Source of the DNA: Methylacidiphilum sp. Yel
GTDB taxonomy: Bacteria; Verrucomicrobiota; Verrucomicrobiia; Methylacidiphilales; Methylacidiphilaceae
Direction of reading: 5' to 3'
Assembly (NCBI RefSeq): GCF_004421185.1
Contig: NZ_LXQB01000021.1
Coordinates: forward strand, 467-64,466
DNA: 64,000 bases
Within the stretch, counting starts at the first letter, position 1; each line of letters opens with the position of its first letter. The position numbers and the translations under genes were made by a program. The notes under the pieces are model-generated. The model searched no databases. It was not told the DNA's origin and was given only the letters and a program-made list of their open reading frames with translations. Below are positions 18,803 through 28,117 of this stretch, piece after piece.

Positions 18803-19918
18803 TTAATTCAAAAGCTGATACCAATTATTTCTTCTTTTAGGTTTAAATCCACTGCTAGTAATGGCTTCTTCGATTTCTTTTACAGTAGTTCTATAGGTGG
18901 TTCCCGCCGAAGAAACGACATTTTCTTCCATCATCACACTGCCAAAATCATTGGCCCCATAATAAAGGGCAATTTGTCCGACTTCTACTCCTTGAGTTAC
19001 CCAAGAAGATTGGATATTTTCAATATTATCCAGAAAAATTCTAGCCAGCGCCTGCATTCGTAAATATTCTGATGGTCCTTTTTTTGTCGCTTTGAGTTTT
19101 GTATTTTCCGGCTGAAATGTCCAACAGATAAAAGCTGTAAACCCTCTTGTTTCATCTTGTAGCTTTCTGATTTTTTCAAGATGCTCCAACCGATCCTCCA
19201 GCTCTTCTACATGCCCAAACATCATCGTCGCACTAGATTTTAAACCGAGACGGTGCGCCGTTCTCATGACTCCCAACCATTCTTCTGAAGAGCATTTTAA
19301 AGGAGCAATTTTTTTTCTGACAGAATCAACAAGAATTTCCCCTCCACCACCAGGTATGGAGCCAAGTCCGGCTTCCATGAACCGCTTGATAATCTCCTCT
19401 ACAGGAAGACGAAAGATTTTGGAAAAGTGAAGAAACTCAGGAGGCGAAAACCCATGAATATTAATGTGGGGAAACTTTTTACGGATAGAAAAAAGCAAAT
19501 CCAGATAATAATCGATGCCTAGAGCTGGATGATGGCCTCCCTGTAAAAGGATCTGAACCCCTCCAATAGCCTCCAATTCCTTAATTTTCTCTTCAATTTG
19601 CTCTATAGAAAGCACATAATGATCAGGATCTTTGAGTGTTCGATAAAAGGCACAAAATTTGCAATAGGTCGTGCATACATTGGTATAATTAATGTTCCTA
19701 TCGATAATATAGGTTACAATTTCGGCCCCCTTCCCACCATATGCTGAGGATTTGATCTGCTTTCTCCTTAAATCAGCCAACATCCCAAGCTCCGCTAAGG
19801 GAAGGAAATAAAGCGATCTAGCTTCTTCAAAATTTATTCTTTCAAAATTCTCTATTTTTCTTCTGACCTCATCTATCAACTGTTCAGCGGCACCATATTC
19901 CATCGTATTCATACCCAA
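18803..19918 (-). CDS. mqnC: Cyclic dehypoxanthinyl futalosine synthase (radical SAM)
   Basis: Radical SAM enzyme that cyclises dehypoxanthine futalosine in menaquinone synthesis. Radical SAM cysteines CTTYCKFC are at about 82, 86 and 89 after RNINYTNV. IQILLQGGHHPALG-like text, HGFSPPEFLHF and GLGSIPGGGGEILVDSVR separate it from MqnE. Length 371 is normal. It begins inside the last ten bases of mqnA, which implies coupled translation. Two further Met codons close to the start leave a few residues of doubt. Confidence 0.92.
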   Translation of the reverse strand: MGMNTMEYGAAEQLIDEVRRKIENFERINFEEARSLYFLPLAELGMLADLRRKQIKSSAYGGKGAEIVTYIIDRNINYTNVCTTYCKFCAFYRTLKDPDHYVLSIEQIEEKIKELEAIGGVQILLQGGHHPALGIDYYLDLLFSIRKKFPHINIHGFSPPEFLHFSKIFRLPVEEIIKRFMEAGLGSIPGGGGEILVDSVRKKIAPLKCSSEEWLGVMRTAHRLGLKSSATMMFGHVEELEDRLEHLEKIRKLQDETRGFTAFICWTFQPENTKLKATKKGPSEYLRMQALARIFLDNIENIQSSWVTQGVEVGQIALYYGANDFGSVMMEENVVSSAGTTYRTTVKEIEEAITSSGFKPKRRNNWYQLLN

Positions 19919-20640
19919 TGAAAAGGATTAACCTCTTTGATTAACCTTAATTGTATCAATTTTTTAGAAAACTCTTCAATGCCCATTTTTTCTTTTCCCT
20001 TAACTTCATAACGAATGAATTGGGTCAAGTAGGTAATCTCTTGTGGGGATTGAGCGATTTTTTCTATGGAAGCTAAGCCTCTTTCTTTGGCTTGGGTTAA
20101 AAGTTCTTTTATCTTTTGTTTCTCCTTATAGTCGGCTCTGATCGTCCACAGCGCAAAGACAAAGGGTAGACCGGTCAATTTTTTCCAAAGGCCACCCAGA
20201 TCAATCACCGTTCTTTCTGGATGTTCTTTACGATACTGTAAAGCCTTGTCTCCAATCAAAAGAAAACCATCTGCTCTCTCGTGTGCAGAAACAAACCGGA
20301 GTGGTCTATCGAAGAAACATTCAAAAATAACCCGTAGAAGCAGCATCGAACTACGGCTTTCACAGTCGCCACTAACTGTTTGCAAGGCATCTAAAGGTTT
20401 ATCGTTGACCAGTATGACACTATAGACATTTCCATCGGCTACAATGCCTATGCCATCAACAAAATAGCTCCATCCCTCAATCAGCGATGCTCCAACCGGA
20501 CAGAGAGCCACATCAACTTTTCCCTCTTTGAGCATCAGAGAAAGTTGAGCAGGGGTTGCAAACTCAATGTGGTTATTAAGTCCATAGATTAAAGGCTTGG
20601 CATTAAGATAAGGAACAGAACCTATTGTTGGGTAGAACAT
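19909..20640 (-). CDS. mqnA: Chorismate dehydratase (MqnA)
   Basis: First step of the futalosine route: removes water from chorismate to give 3-enolpyruvyl-benzoate. The 243-residue protein has the periplasmic-binding-like fold signature IGSVPYLNAKPLIYGL and later CPVGASLI and LIGDKALQYRKEHPE with VIDLGGLWKKLTGLPFVFA, all typical of MqnA/MqnD proteins. MqnD, the other member, has a different N-terminus. It leads the mqnA-mqnC pair; together with mqnE, mqnP and the UbiX-type gene the window holds much of the pathway, but no mqnB or mqnD. Confidence 0.88.
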   Translation of the reverse strand: MFYPTIGSVPYLNAKPLIYGLNNHIEFATPAQLSLMLKEGKVDVALCPVGASLIEGWSYFVDGIGIVADGNVYSVILVNDKPLDALQTVSGDCESRSSMLLLRVIFECFFDRPLRFVSAHERADGFLLIGDKALQYRKEHPERTVIDLGGLWKKLTGLPFVFALWTIRADYKEKQKIKELLTQAKERGLASIEKIAQSPQEITYLTQFIRYEVKGKEKMGIEEFSKKLIQLRLIKEVNPFHWV

Positions 20641-20668
20641 CTTTCTCTTTCTTAAGACTGAAGGGTTG

Positions 20669-22984
20669 TTAAACGGCTTGCGGTTGAATAGGAATCTTTT
20701 TCCCTCTCTTCTCAGTTAGTCGATGAAACCAGTACAGCAGAGCTGGACTTATAAAATGAGAAGAAAACATTCCCCCAAGCACCCCAATCAAAATGGCTAA
20801 GGAAAAAACAGAAATCACTGGGCCTCCAAGGAGAAGCATCGATACGGTCGCTAACACTACCGTGCCTCCAGTCATAATTGTCCGAGCAAGGGTTTTGTTA
20901 ATACCCTCATTAATAATTTCTTTGAATGTCAAACTGCTTTTATATTTCAATGTTTCCCGAATTCTATCAGAAATAACGATCTTTTCGTTAATCGAATAGC
21001 CAAGAATCGTTAAAAAAGCGCCAATTAAATACATGTCAAATTCCTTACCAAATATGGCCATAAGACCTATGGCTAGCAACACATCATGGAGCTGTCCAAT
21101 GCCAGCAGCCAAAGCAAAAGACCATTCATAACGGAAAGATACATAAAGGAGAATGGCTAATAGACCTAAGGAAAGGGCTAAAGCCGCTCGATTTTTAAGT
21201 TCCTCGCCAACCACCGGACCCACACTATCCATTCTTGATAGACTAAAGCCAGCTTGTGGAAATTTTTCTTTAAGTACACCGACACTTTTTTCCCCTTCCC
21301 CATAACGAACTTGATAGATAAGCTGCTTGGACTCTTTAGCATACTGCAGTAAGCTTGGATGGATTTTTGCTTCTTCTAAAACCTCTCTGACGCGAGCTAC
21401 TGGAATCATTTCCTTATAGGAAACCGTTAGAGCATCGCCTCCGGCAAAATCAACTCCAAGAAGCTCCCCGCTTCTCAAAAAGAAAGTAGACATTCCTACT
21501 ATCAGTAGCATAGCAGCCGCTGGGACCGTCAGCCAACTGAATTTTATAAAATCAAAATTTGGTTTATGCAGGAATTTCATCATGGAAAGTTTCTTTAGCA
21601 TCCCCCAAGACAAAAGCCATTCAAACACATTACGACTCAAGACAAGAGCAGCAAAAAGATTGGCAACGATACCAAGAACGAGAGTTACAGCAAATCCCTG
21701 TAATGGGCCACTCCCAAGCTCCATGAGAATAACCGATGGAATAATCAGACTAACATTAGAATCAAAAATGGCACTAAAAGCCTTATTGAAGCCAATAAAA
21801 ATGGCTTGCCTGACAGGAACTCCTACCTCAAGCTCATCTCTAATCCGTTCATAAATAAGCACATTCGCATCAACCGCCATGCCTATAGTCAAAATAATAC
21901 CCGCAATCCCTGGCAGAGTCAGGGTAAAATGAAACTGAGCCAGTAATCCCAAAAGCAAGAGGAGATTGACTAATAAGGCAATGATGGAAACCAGTCCTGC
22001 AAGCCTATAATAAAAAACCATAAAAAGGACTACAGAAGCAAAGGCAGCTAGGGCGGCGTTGATGCCGCTGACTATGGAATCTCTCCCAAGAGAGGGATCC
22101 ACTCCCCTTTCTTCTAAAATCTTCACGGGGGTCTCAAGCGGATTTTCAAGAACACTGGCAAGATCTTCCGCTTCTTTGGGACTCATATTCCCACCAGAAA
22201 TGACGGCGCTTTTAAAAATAGCCGTTTGGATAACAGGCGCACTTTTCACTTCCCCATCTAGGACAATGGCTAACCTTTTACCTATATTATTTGAGGTGAT
22301 CTCACCAAATCTCTTTGCCCCTGCCTCATTGAATTCGATCACCACGGTAGGTCGTCCTACTTCGTCGAATCCTCTAAAAGCCCGTTTGACATACTTCCCT
22401 CCCATCTCTTCCCTTTTCTTTACAAGGATCCATGCTTCCGTTTTATTCCCTTTTGATATCTCTTGAGAAAAAGGAAGAATCTCATAGCCAGGAGGGATTT
22501 TTTCTTGTCCAGATTGGATGGCGGCTATCATCTTATCCGAGTCAGGATGCACTAGCCTAAATTCCAGTTTAGCGACTTTGGAAAGCTGTTCTTTGGCCGC
22601 AGCCTTCTCTGATTCGGATAGGCCGGGTATTTGCACGCTGATTCGCCGTTTGCCTACCGGTTGAATAATTGGTTCAGAAAGACCAAACTTGTCAACCCGC
22701 TTGCGAATGACCCCGATAGCCTGATCGAGCGCCCCGGGAGTGGGTTCGCCTTGGAGTTCTAGCAAGAAAGCTGTTCCTCCTTTTAGATCGAGCCCAAGCC
22801 TTATCTTTTTTTCTAGCGGGAAAAGGGAAAATATTGCATTAAAGAGAATCGAAAGAGTAGAAGCCAATCCTACCCATCTTTTGATTCTGTCCTCGACGGC
22901 AGTAAAATACCAGATGAGGGTAATAAGGAAAAAAAGGGCCGTAGCAAAAGAAAAAAATAGCATTTTACTAATACCCCTTATCAA
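20669..22984 (-). CDS. secDF: Fused protein translocase subunit SecDF
   Basis: One chain of 771 residues carries both SecD and SecF, which use the proton gradient to help pull proteins across the membrane after SecYEG. The SecD half shows LGLDLKGGTAFLLEL near residue 65 and the TM4 block GIAGIILTIGMAVDANVLIYERIRDE; the SecF half shows GVDFAGGDALTVSY near 515 and SINEKIVISDRIRE. Each half has its set of six membrane segments. It lies downstream of yajC and tgt, a common order for this group. Confidence 0.95.
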   Translation of the reverse strand: MIRGISKMLFFSFATALFFLITLIWYFTAVEDRIKRWVGLASTLSILFNAIFSLFPLEKKIRLGLDLKGGTAFLLELQGEPTPGALDQAIGVIRKRVDKFGLSEPIIQPVGKRRISVQIPGLSESEKAAAKEQLSKVAKLEFRLVHPDSDKMIAAIQSGQEKIPPGYEILPFSQEISKGNKTEAWILVKKREEMGGKYVKRAFRGFDEVGRPTVVIEFNEAGAKRFGEITSNNIGKRLAIVLDGEVKSAPVIQTAIFKSAVISGGNMSPKEAEDLASVLENPLETPVKILEERGVDPSLGRDSIVSGINAALAAFASVVLFMVFYYRLAGLVSIIALLVNLLLLLGLLAQFHFTLTLPGIAGIILTIGMAVDANVLIYERIRDELEVGVPVRQAIFIGFNKAFSAIFDSNVSLIIPSVILMELGSGPLQGFAVTLVLGIVANLFAALVLSRNVFEWLLSWGMLKKLSMMKFLHKPNFDFIKFSWLTVPAAAMLLIVGMSTFFLRSGELLGVDFAGGDALTVSYKEMIPVARVREVLEEAKIHPSLLQYAKESKQLIYQVRYGEGEKSVGVLKEKFPQAGFSLSRMDSVGPVVGEELKNRAALALSLGLLAILLYVSFRYEWSFALAAGIGQLHDVLLAIGLMAIFGKEFDMYLIGAFLTILGYSINEKIVISDRIRETLKYKSSLTFKEIINEGINKTLARTIMTGGTVVLATVSMLLLGGPVISVFSLAILIGVLGGMFSSHFISPALLYWFHRLTEKRGKKIPIQPQAV

Positions 22985-22994
22985 ATTTCAAAAT

Positions 22995-23042
22995 AAGCTC
23001 CCCACAATCATTTATATAAACAGTCCTAATCTTTGGGAGCTT
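22995..23042 (-). terminator. Inverted repeat between yajC and secDF
   Basis: AAGCTCCC at 22995-23002 and GGGAGCTT at 23035-23042 form a perfect eight-base inverted repeat with a 32-base AT-rich loop in the yajC-secDF gap. It could be an attenuating hairpin or an mRNA processing site. No U tract follows directly. Confidence 0.3.
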
Positions 23043-23077
23043 TTGCAAATCTCTTTTTTTGATAAGCAAACAATCAC

Positions 23078-23491
23078 TCATCCAGTTTTACCTTTGGCAT
23101 CCTTCGATTCTTTTGTTTCTTTTGGTTCTTCTTTTACAGTTTTCGTTACGGTGGTCAGAGCACTTTTCAATACTTCAATTTTGACATTTTCAGCGACCCG
23201 AATGACAACGGTTTTTTCCTTGACATTAGTCACTACTCCTAAAATGCCTCCAGAAGTAATCACTCTGTCCCCGGTTTCAAGACTGGCAATGAGCTTTTCT
23301 TGTTCTTTTTTTTGTTTCTGCTGAGGCCGAATAAGCAGAAAATAGAAGATTCCAAATATGAGAATCGTCGTTACAAAAAAGGTCATTGGGGGAGGGCCTT
23401 CTGGAACTTGCTGGTTGGCCCCTGGGCGACCATGGGGTTGCGGGAGAGGAGGTGGCGCCATACTAAACCAGAATTCAACATTACTTTTCAT
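23078..23491 (-). CDS. yajC: Preprotein translocase subunit YajC
   Basis: Small accessory membrane protein of the SecDF complex. The single transmembrane segment MTFFVTTILIFGIFYFLLI at about 37-55 is followed by the family signature RPQQKQKKEQEKLIASLETGD and a VITSGGILGVV beta region. The N-terminus is Pro-rich and the C-terminal tail is Lys/Glu-rich, so at 137 residues it is a bit longer than the E. coli protein (110). It sits between tgt and secDF on the same strand. Confidence 0.93.
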   Translation of the reverse strand: MKSNVEFWFSMAPPPLPQPHGRPGANQQVPEGPPPMTFFVTTILIFGIFYFLLIRPQQKQKKEQEKLIASLETGDRVITSGGILGVVTNVKEKTVVIRVAENVKIEVLKSALTTVTKTVKEEPKETKESKDAKGKTG

Positions 23492-23513
23492 AGAATTTCT
23501 CTTCGTTTTAAAT

Positions 23514-24650
23514 TTACTTTGTTATCTTTTTATTTCTCCATCTAGTTAACAAATCCATCCATTGTCCATTGCCAATGGATAGTCTCATTTCCTTCATCAA
23601 TCTGTTGTAAAATGAGAGATTATGCATAGACAAGAGCATTATACCAAGAATTTCTTGAGATTTTAACAGATGATGGATATAGGCTCTACTAAATTTTCGA
23701 CAAGCATAACAGGAACATTTTTCCTCTATAGGTAATCCATCTTTTTTAAAGCTGGCATTTTTTAAATGGAGGATTCCTTCCTCAACGTAGGCTGATCCAT
23801 GTCTGGCTAGCCTAGTAGGTAATACGCAATCAAAAAGATCTATACCTAAATCCACCATCTGGATGATTTGCCATGGATGGCCCATCCCCATGACATACTT
23901 TGGATAGGAACTATCCATAAAAGGGCTAAGGGCTTCGATAGTCTTGAGGCTTTCCTCTTGCGGCTCTCCAACGCTTAAACCGCCAATGGCAAATCCATCA
24001 AACCCTATTTTCAAAAGTTCTTCAAAGCAATACTGACGCAATTCTTTCTTAGTGCCTCCTTGAACAATGCCAAAGAGCAAAGGGTTTGTAGAACGTTCTA
24101 CCATTTCAGTCCCCCAATGCTTTTCCCAGCGCTCTTTACCCATTTTAGCCCAACATATCGTCCGTCGAGTGGCCTCAACTAAATCCTTTTCCTTAGAAGA
24201 CCAAGGCGGGCAATGATCAAGACTCATTACAATATCGGCTCCCAGTTCAATTTGAGCATCGATTACCGATTCAGGAGTCAGCAACAATGAAGAACCATCA
24301 ATCGGGGATTTGAATCGTACCCCTTCGGGTAAAATTTTACAGAAAGAAGAGAGGCTAAAGAGCTGAAATCCTCCACTATCAGTAAGAATCGCTCCTTCCC
24401 ATCCCATGAATTTATGAAGTCCTCCTGCCTCCTTAATGATCTGGATTCCAGGGCGAAGACTTAGATGATAGACATTGGCCAAAACCATCTGGACGCCATC
24501 TTTTTCTAGATCTTTTGGGAAAACCGCTCTGACAGTCGCTGCTGTTCCTACAGGCATAAAACAGGGAGTTGCCACTTCCCCATGCGGAGTAAATAGCCTT
24601 CCTAACCTAGCCTTCGAACCCGCTACCTCTTTAATGACTTCAAATTTCAT
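23514..24650 (-). CDS. tgt: Queuine tRNA-ribosyltransferase
   Basis: Swaps guanine-34 of tRNAs with GUN anticodons for the queuosine precursor. The barrel has ILTDSGGFQLFSL with the catalytic Asp, GADIVMSLDHCPPW, GGLSVGEPQEE, GVGHPWQI-like VMGMGHPWQI, and the second Asp in LFDCVLPTRLARHG. Zinc ligands appear as CSCYACRKFSRAYIHHLL. I start at ATG 24650 because MKFEVIKE is the normal N-terminus; the frame is open 25 codons further up. Length 378. It heads the tgt-yajC-secDF group. Confidence 0.95.
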   Translation of the reverse strand: MKFEVIKEVAGSKARLGRLFTPHGEVATPCFMPVGTAATVRAVFPKDLEKDGVQMVLANVYHLSLRPGIQIIKEAGGLHKFMGWEGAILTDSGGFQLFSLSSFCKILPEGVRFKSPIDGSSLLLTPESVIDAQIELGADIVMSLDHCPPWSSKEKDLVEATRRTICWAKMGKERWEKHWGTEMVERSTNPLLFGIVQGGTKKELRQYCFEELLKIGFDGFAIGGLSVGEPQEESLKTIEALSPFMDSSYPKYVMGMGHPWQIIQMVDLGIDLFDCVLPTRLARHGSAYVEEGILHLKNASFKKDGLPIEEKCSCYACRKFSRAYIHHLLKSQEILGIMLLSMHNLSFYNRLMKEMRLSIGNGQWMDLLTRWRNKKITK

Positions 24651-24887
24651 CACTATTGTTTCTGTTATGTAATAAAAGAGAGTTGGTTCTTTAAGCCAAT
24701 TGTAGACTATACTATACCACTGCAATCCATTTTGTTCTTGCCCCTATGCGCCACCCATTGATACAAAAAAAAGAAGTGCATTTATGCCAGAATAAAATCA
24801 AAAAAAACATAACGATACAGTTTGCAGTTAACATAATGGGTATCTTTTTTCGGAAATTACCGAAGCAAAGATGAAATAATTAACTTT

Positions 24888-25916
24888 ATGCCAGAACTTC
24901 GTAAAGATCCTTTTGTGCCAAATCGATGGGTCGTTTTTTCTCCTGAAAGAAAACAAAGGCCTGTAGAATACACTGTAGTGACTCAAAACAATCATAGAGA
25001 AATTTTCGATGCCTTTTCTTGGGGGAAAGAAAAACTCACTCCTCATGAAGTTTTCGCTTTTAGACCTAAGGATAGTCCCTCCGACTCCCCTGGTTGGATT
25101 GTTCGCGTTGTCCCCAACAAGTATCCCGCTTTACGTATTGAAGGCGATCTCCAAGCCGAGGGTATTGGAATGTTTGATCGCATGAATGGGATAGGTGCTC
25201 ATGAAGTCATCATCGAAAATCCCGATCCAACAGTCGAGCTTGCCGATCAAACAGTTGAAGGCATTTCATTAGTACTAAAAGCCTATAGGGAGAGGATTCT
25301 TGATTTACAACAAGATATTCGCTTTCGCTATATTCTCATCTTTAAGAACAAAGGCAGGATGGCCGGGGCTACAATCATTCATCCGCATTCTCAATTGATA
25401 GCCTTGCCCATAGTCCCTCGCGAAGTTAAGGAAAAAATTGAGCAGGCTAAAAGGCATTTTGAAATGAAAGAAAGAAGCCTTTTTGCCGACGTATTATATG
25501 AGGAACTGAGAAATGGGAAAAGGATTGTTTTAGAAAACTCTTTTTTTGTAGCTTTTTGCCCATGGGCAAGCCGCTTCCCATTTGAATCTTGGATAATGCC
25601 AAAATTCTCTTCCTTGGATTTTTCTGCTCTTGACGATAATCAGATCATGCTTTTAAGCGATATTCTTCAAAATCTTTTGAAGCGATTGAAAAAAGGCTTA
25701 GAAAATCCAGACTATAATCTTGTTCTGCAGACAGCTCCGCTTCGTAGTTCTCGACGTGAGTATATGACTGCAGTAGAAGTCGATTACCGGTGGCACATTG
25801 AAATTCTACCAAGGATTTCTTTCCTTGCAGGATTTGAATTAGGTAGTGAATTTTTCATCAATCCAATCTATCCGGAAGAAGCAGCCGATTTTCTTCGACA
25901 AATTCGTAAGATATAG
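24888..25916 (+). CDS. galT: Galactose-1-phosphate uridylyltransferase-like HIT-superfamily enzyme
   Basis: Nucleotidyl transferase that exchanges a sugar phosphate with a nucleotide sugar. The N-terminus MPELRKDPFVPNRWVVFSPER and the active-site HPHSQ (in ATIIHPHSQLIALP, near residue 165) are those of GalT; VVPNKYPAL and the C-terminal HIEILPR segment also fit. The CxxC zinc pair usually found near residue 50 is replaced by FDAFSWGKE, so the structural zinc site looks lost. Length is 342. It precedes two GH57 genes, so a role in glycogen-linked sugar phosphates, perhaps with ADP-glucose rather than UDP-galactose, is an inference. Confidence 0.82.
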   Translation: MPELRKDPFVPNRWVVFSPERKQRPVEYTVVTQNNHREIFDAFSWGKEKLTPHEVFAFRPKDSPSDSPGWIVRVVPNKYPALRIEGDLQAEGIGMFDRMNGIGAHEVIIENPDPTVELADQTVEGISLVLKAYRERILDLQQDIRFRYILIFKNKGRMAGATIIHPHSQLIALPIVPREVKEKIEQAKRHFEMKERSLFADVLYEELRNGKRIVLENSFFVAFCPWASRFPFESWIMPKFSSLDFSALDDNQIMLLSDILQNLLKRLKKGLENPDYNLVLQTAPLRSSRREYMTAVEVDYRWHIEILPRISFLAGFELGSEFFINPIYPEEAADFLRQIRKI

Positions 25917-25960
25917 TTTGTATAGTTTTGTATGATAGCCAATAAACAATTTTAATTGTT

Positions 25961-28117
25961 ATGAACATTCTTCTTCTCTGGCACATGCATCAACCCGACT
26001 ACATTGATCATGCTACCAATGTGGCGCTCATGCCATGGGTCAGACTCCATTCGGTTCATAGCTATCTGGACATGTTGGAAATGGTTGAAAGATTTCCAGG
26101 ACTCAAAACGATATTTAATTTTACGCCGGTGTTGCTTGAGCAGATTGAAAAACTAGTAGAAAAAGAAGCAAAAGACTTCGTTGAAATTTTAACCAGAATC
26201 CCCGCCACCGAACTTAATCCGATCCAAAAACAAAAGATTTTGGAAAATTTTTTCAAAGCCAATTATGAAACCATGATTCGGCCAATACCTCGGTATTATG
26301 AACTCTTGCAAAGAAGAGGCAAGGTAGTTAATTACGCAAGATTAGAAGAATTAACCTCGCTTTTTAATCCTCAGGATTACTTAGACATACAAGTATTTTA
26401 TAATCTGGTCTGGTGTGGTTATGCTGCCCGAAAGCAGTATCCTTTTCTAAACGAATTAAGAAAGCAGGGAGGAAATTATACCGAAGAGCAGAAAGAAGAG
26501 CTTTTGAAAATTCATCATACCATCCTTTCCTCCATCATCCCAAAGTATAAAATGGCTCTGGATAGAGGCCAGATCGAAATCACCACCTCTCCCTACTATC
26601 ACCCTATTCTTCCTCTTATCTATGACACCAACTTTGCTCGCCGCTGCATGCCCTACGTCAACCTCCCCTCTCAATTCAAAGCCCCCGAAGACGCCTTGAA
26701 CCAACTGAAGCTAGGCCAGGAAAAAATAAAGAGTGTTTTTGGTAGAGCTGTCCGTGGGGTTTGGCCATCAGAAGGCTCAGTCTGTCCAGAACTTCTGCCA
26801 CTTTTCAAAGAAGCGGGATTTGATTATTTTTTTACAGATGAATCCATTCTCTTCCGTAGTCTTGAACTTGATCCTCACTGGCGTGGGAAACATGAAGATC
26901 ATCTCCTTCTTTTCCAGGGTTGGCGGGTAGAGTTACCAGAGGCTGCTCTTTGTGCTCTCTTCAGGGAAAGGCCCCTGTCGGATTTTATTGGATTCAAAGC
27001 TTCCCAAAACGATCCATTACAAGCGGCCAATTTTCTTCTCCATAGCCTTGAGAATACCTGCAAACATATTGATCCTAAAAGAGGGGCAATTCTTATAGCT
27101 CTGGATGGTGAAAATGCTTGGGAGTCTTTTAACGATGGGGGAGAGGCATTTCTTAGTTCCTTCTATAGAGGACTTGTTGAACATCGTAATTTAAGAACAA
27201 CTCTCGCTTCTGAGTATTTTGACACCTATCCCCCAACTACTACTGTTTACAAGCTTTATACCGGTTCATGGATCAACGCTGACTTCGATATATGGATTGG
27301 AGATAGCGAGGAGAATAAAGCTTGGGAATGGCTGGGGAAAACCAGAGAATTTTTAACTAAAAATTCAACTAAAGAAGGGAATTCTTCTGAGCTTAAAAGT
27401 TGGAAATGTCTTTATGCTGCCGAAGGCAGTGACTGGTTCTGGTGGTATGGTCCAGATTTTTCCACTGATTCCGACCAGCTCTTTGATGAGCTCTTCCGCG
27501 CTCATCTTAAAAATGTGTATGGGTTTTTAGGCTTCACCCCACCGCCTTATCTAGACCTGCCTATCAATGTTCCTTCCCTCCCTGTCCCTTATATTTTTCC
27601 CAGATTGTACATCAGCCCAAAATTAACAGGAAGACTCGAAAATTATTTTGATTGGGTTGGTGCCGGCTTCCTTGACATTTCGGTTCAACAAACCGCTATG
27701 TACCAATCGAATCGGATTGGCAAAAAACTGTTCTTTGGTTTTGATAAAAACAATTTTTACCTCCGGTTAGACTTAGCAGCAAAACCAGAAATTGTGGTCG
27801 TTGACTTTATCTCTCCGGCCATACATAGAATCGAATGCGTCGCCAAAGATGGTAACCTATGGGATAAGAAAATTGAAGCCATGGACAGTGCAGGTATTTT
27901 TCAGCCTGTGGAAGGAACAATAGAGGTCTTTTGGGATGATTTCTTTGTCCTTGCTGTTCCTGTAGCTTCCATAGGTTGGAAAGAAAATAGTCAAGTTAGT
28001 TTTTTTGTAAGGATTCTTAATCATGAACATCTAAGCCTGGAACGATATCCTGAAAGAGGGACTATTGATTTCGTATTTCCTTCTGAGGATTTTGAGTTAC
28101 AACAATGGTTCATCTAA
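25961..28117 (+). CDS. GH57 alpha-glucan hydrolase (amylopullulanase/alpha-amylase type)
   Basis: Retaining alpha-glucan enzyme of glycoside hydrolase family 57. Conserved regions in order: LLWHMHQPDY at the N-terminus, the nucleophile region VWPSEGSVCPELL near residue 268, and the acid/base Asp in LIALDGENAWESF near 382, followed by GSWINADFDIWIGDSEENKAWEW. All expected catalytic residues are present. The 718-residue chain ends with a beta-rich domain. No signal peptide is seen, so it should act on intracellular glycogen or maltodextrin. It lies 44 bases after galT and overlaps the next GH57 gene by 13 bases. Confidence 0.9.
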   Translation: MNILLLWHMHQPDYIDHATNVALMPWVRLHSVHSYLDMLEMVERFPGLKTIFNFTPVLLEQIEKLVEKEAKDFVEILTRIPATELNPIQKQKILENFFKANYETMIRPIPRYYELLQRRGKVVNYARLEELTSLFNPQDYLDIQVFYNLVWCGYAARKQYPFLNELRKQGGNYTEEQKEELLKIHHTILSSIIPKYKMALDRGQIEITTSPYYHPILPLIYDTNFARRCMPYVNLPSQFKAPEDALNQLKLGQEKIKSVFGRAVRGVWPSEGSVCPELLPLFKEAGFDYFFTDESILFRSLELDPHWRGKHEDHLLLFQGWRVELPEAALCALFRERPLSDFIGFKASQNDPLQAANFLLHSLENTCKHIDPKRGAILIALDGENAWESFNDGGEAFLSSFYRGLVEHRNLRTTLASEYFDTYPPTTTVYKLYTGSWINADFDIWIGDSEENKAWEWLGKTREFLTKNSTKEGNSSELKSWKCLYAAEGSDWFWWYGPDFSTDSDQLFDELFRAHLKNVYGFLGFTPPPYLDLPINVPSLPVPYIFPRLYISPKLTGRLENYFDWVGAGFLDISVQQTAMYQSNRIGKKLFFGFDKNNFYLRLDLAAKPEIVVVDFISPAIHRIECVAKDGNLWDKKIEAMDSAGIFQPVEGTIEVFWDDFFVLAVPVASIGWKENSQVSFFVRILNHEHLSLERYPERGTIDFVFPSEDFELQQWFI

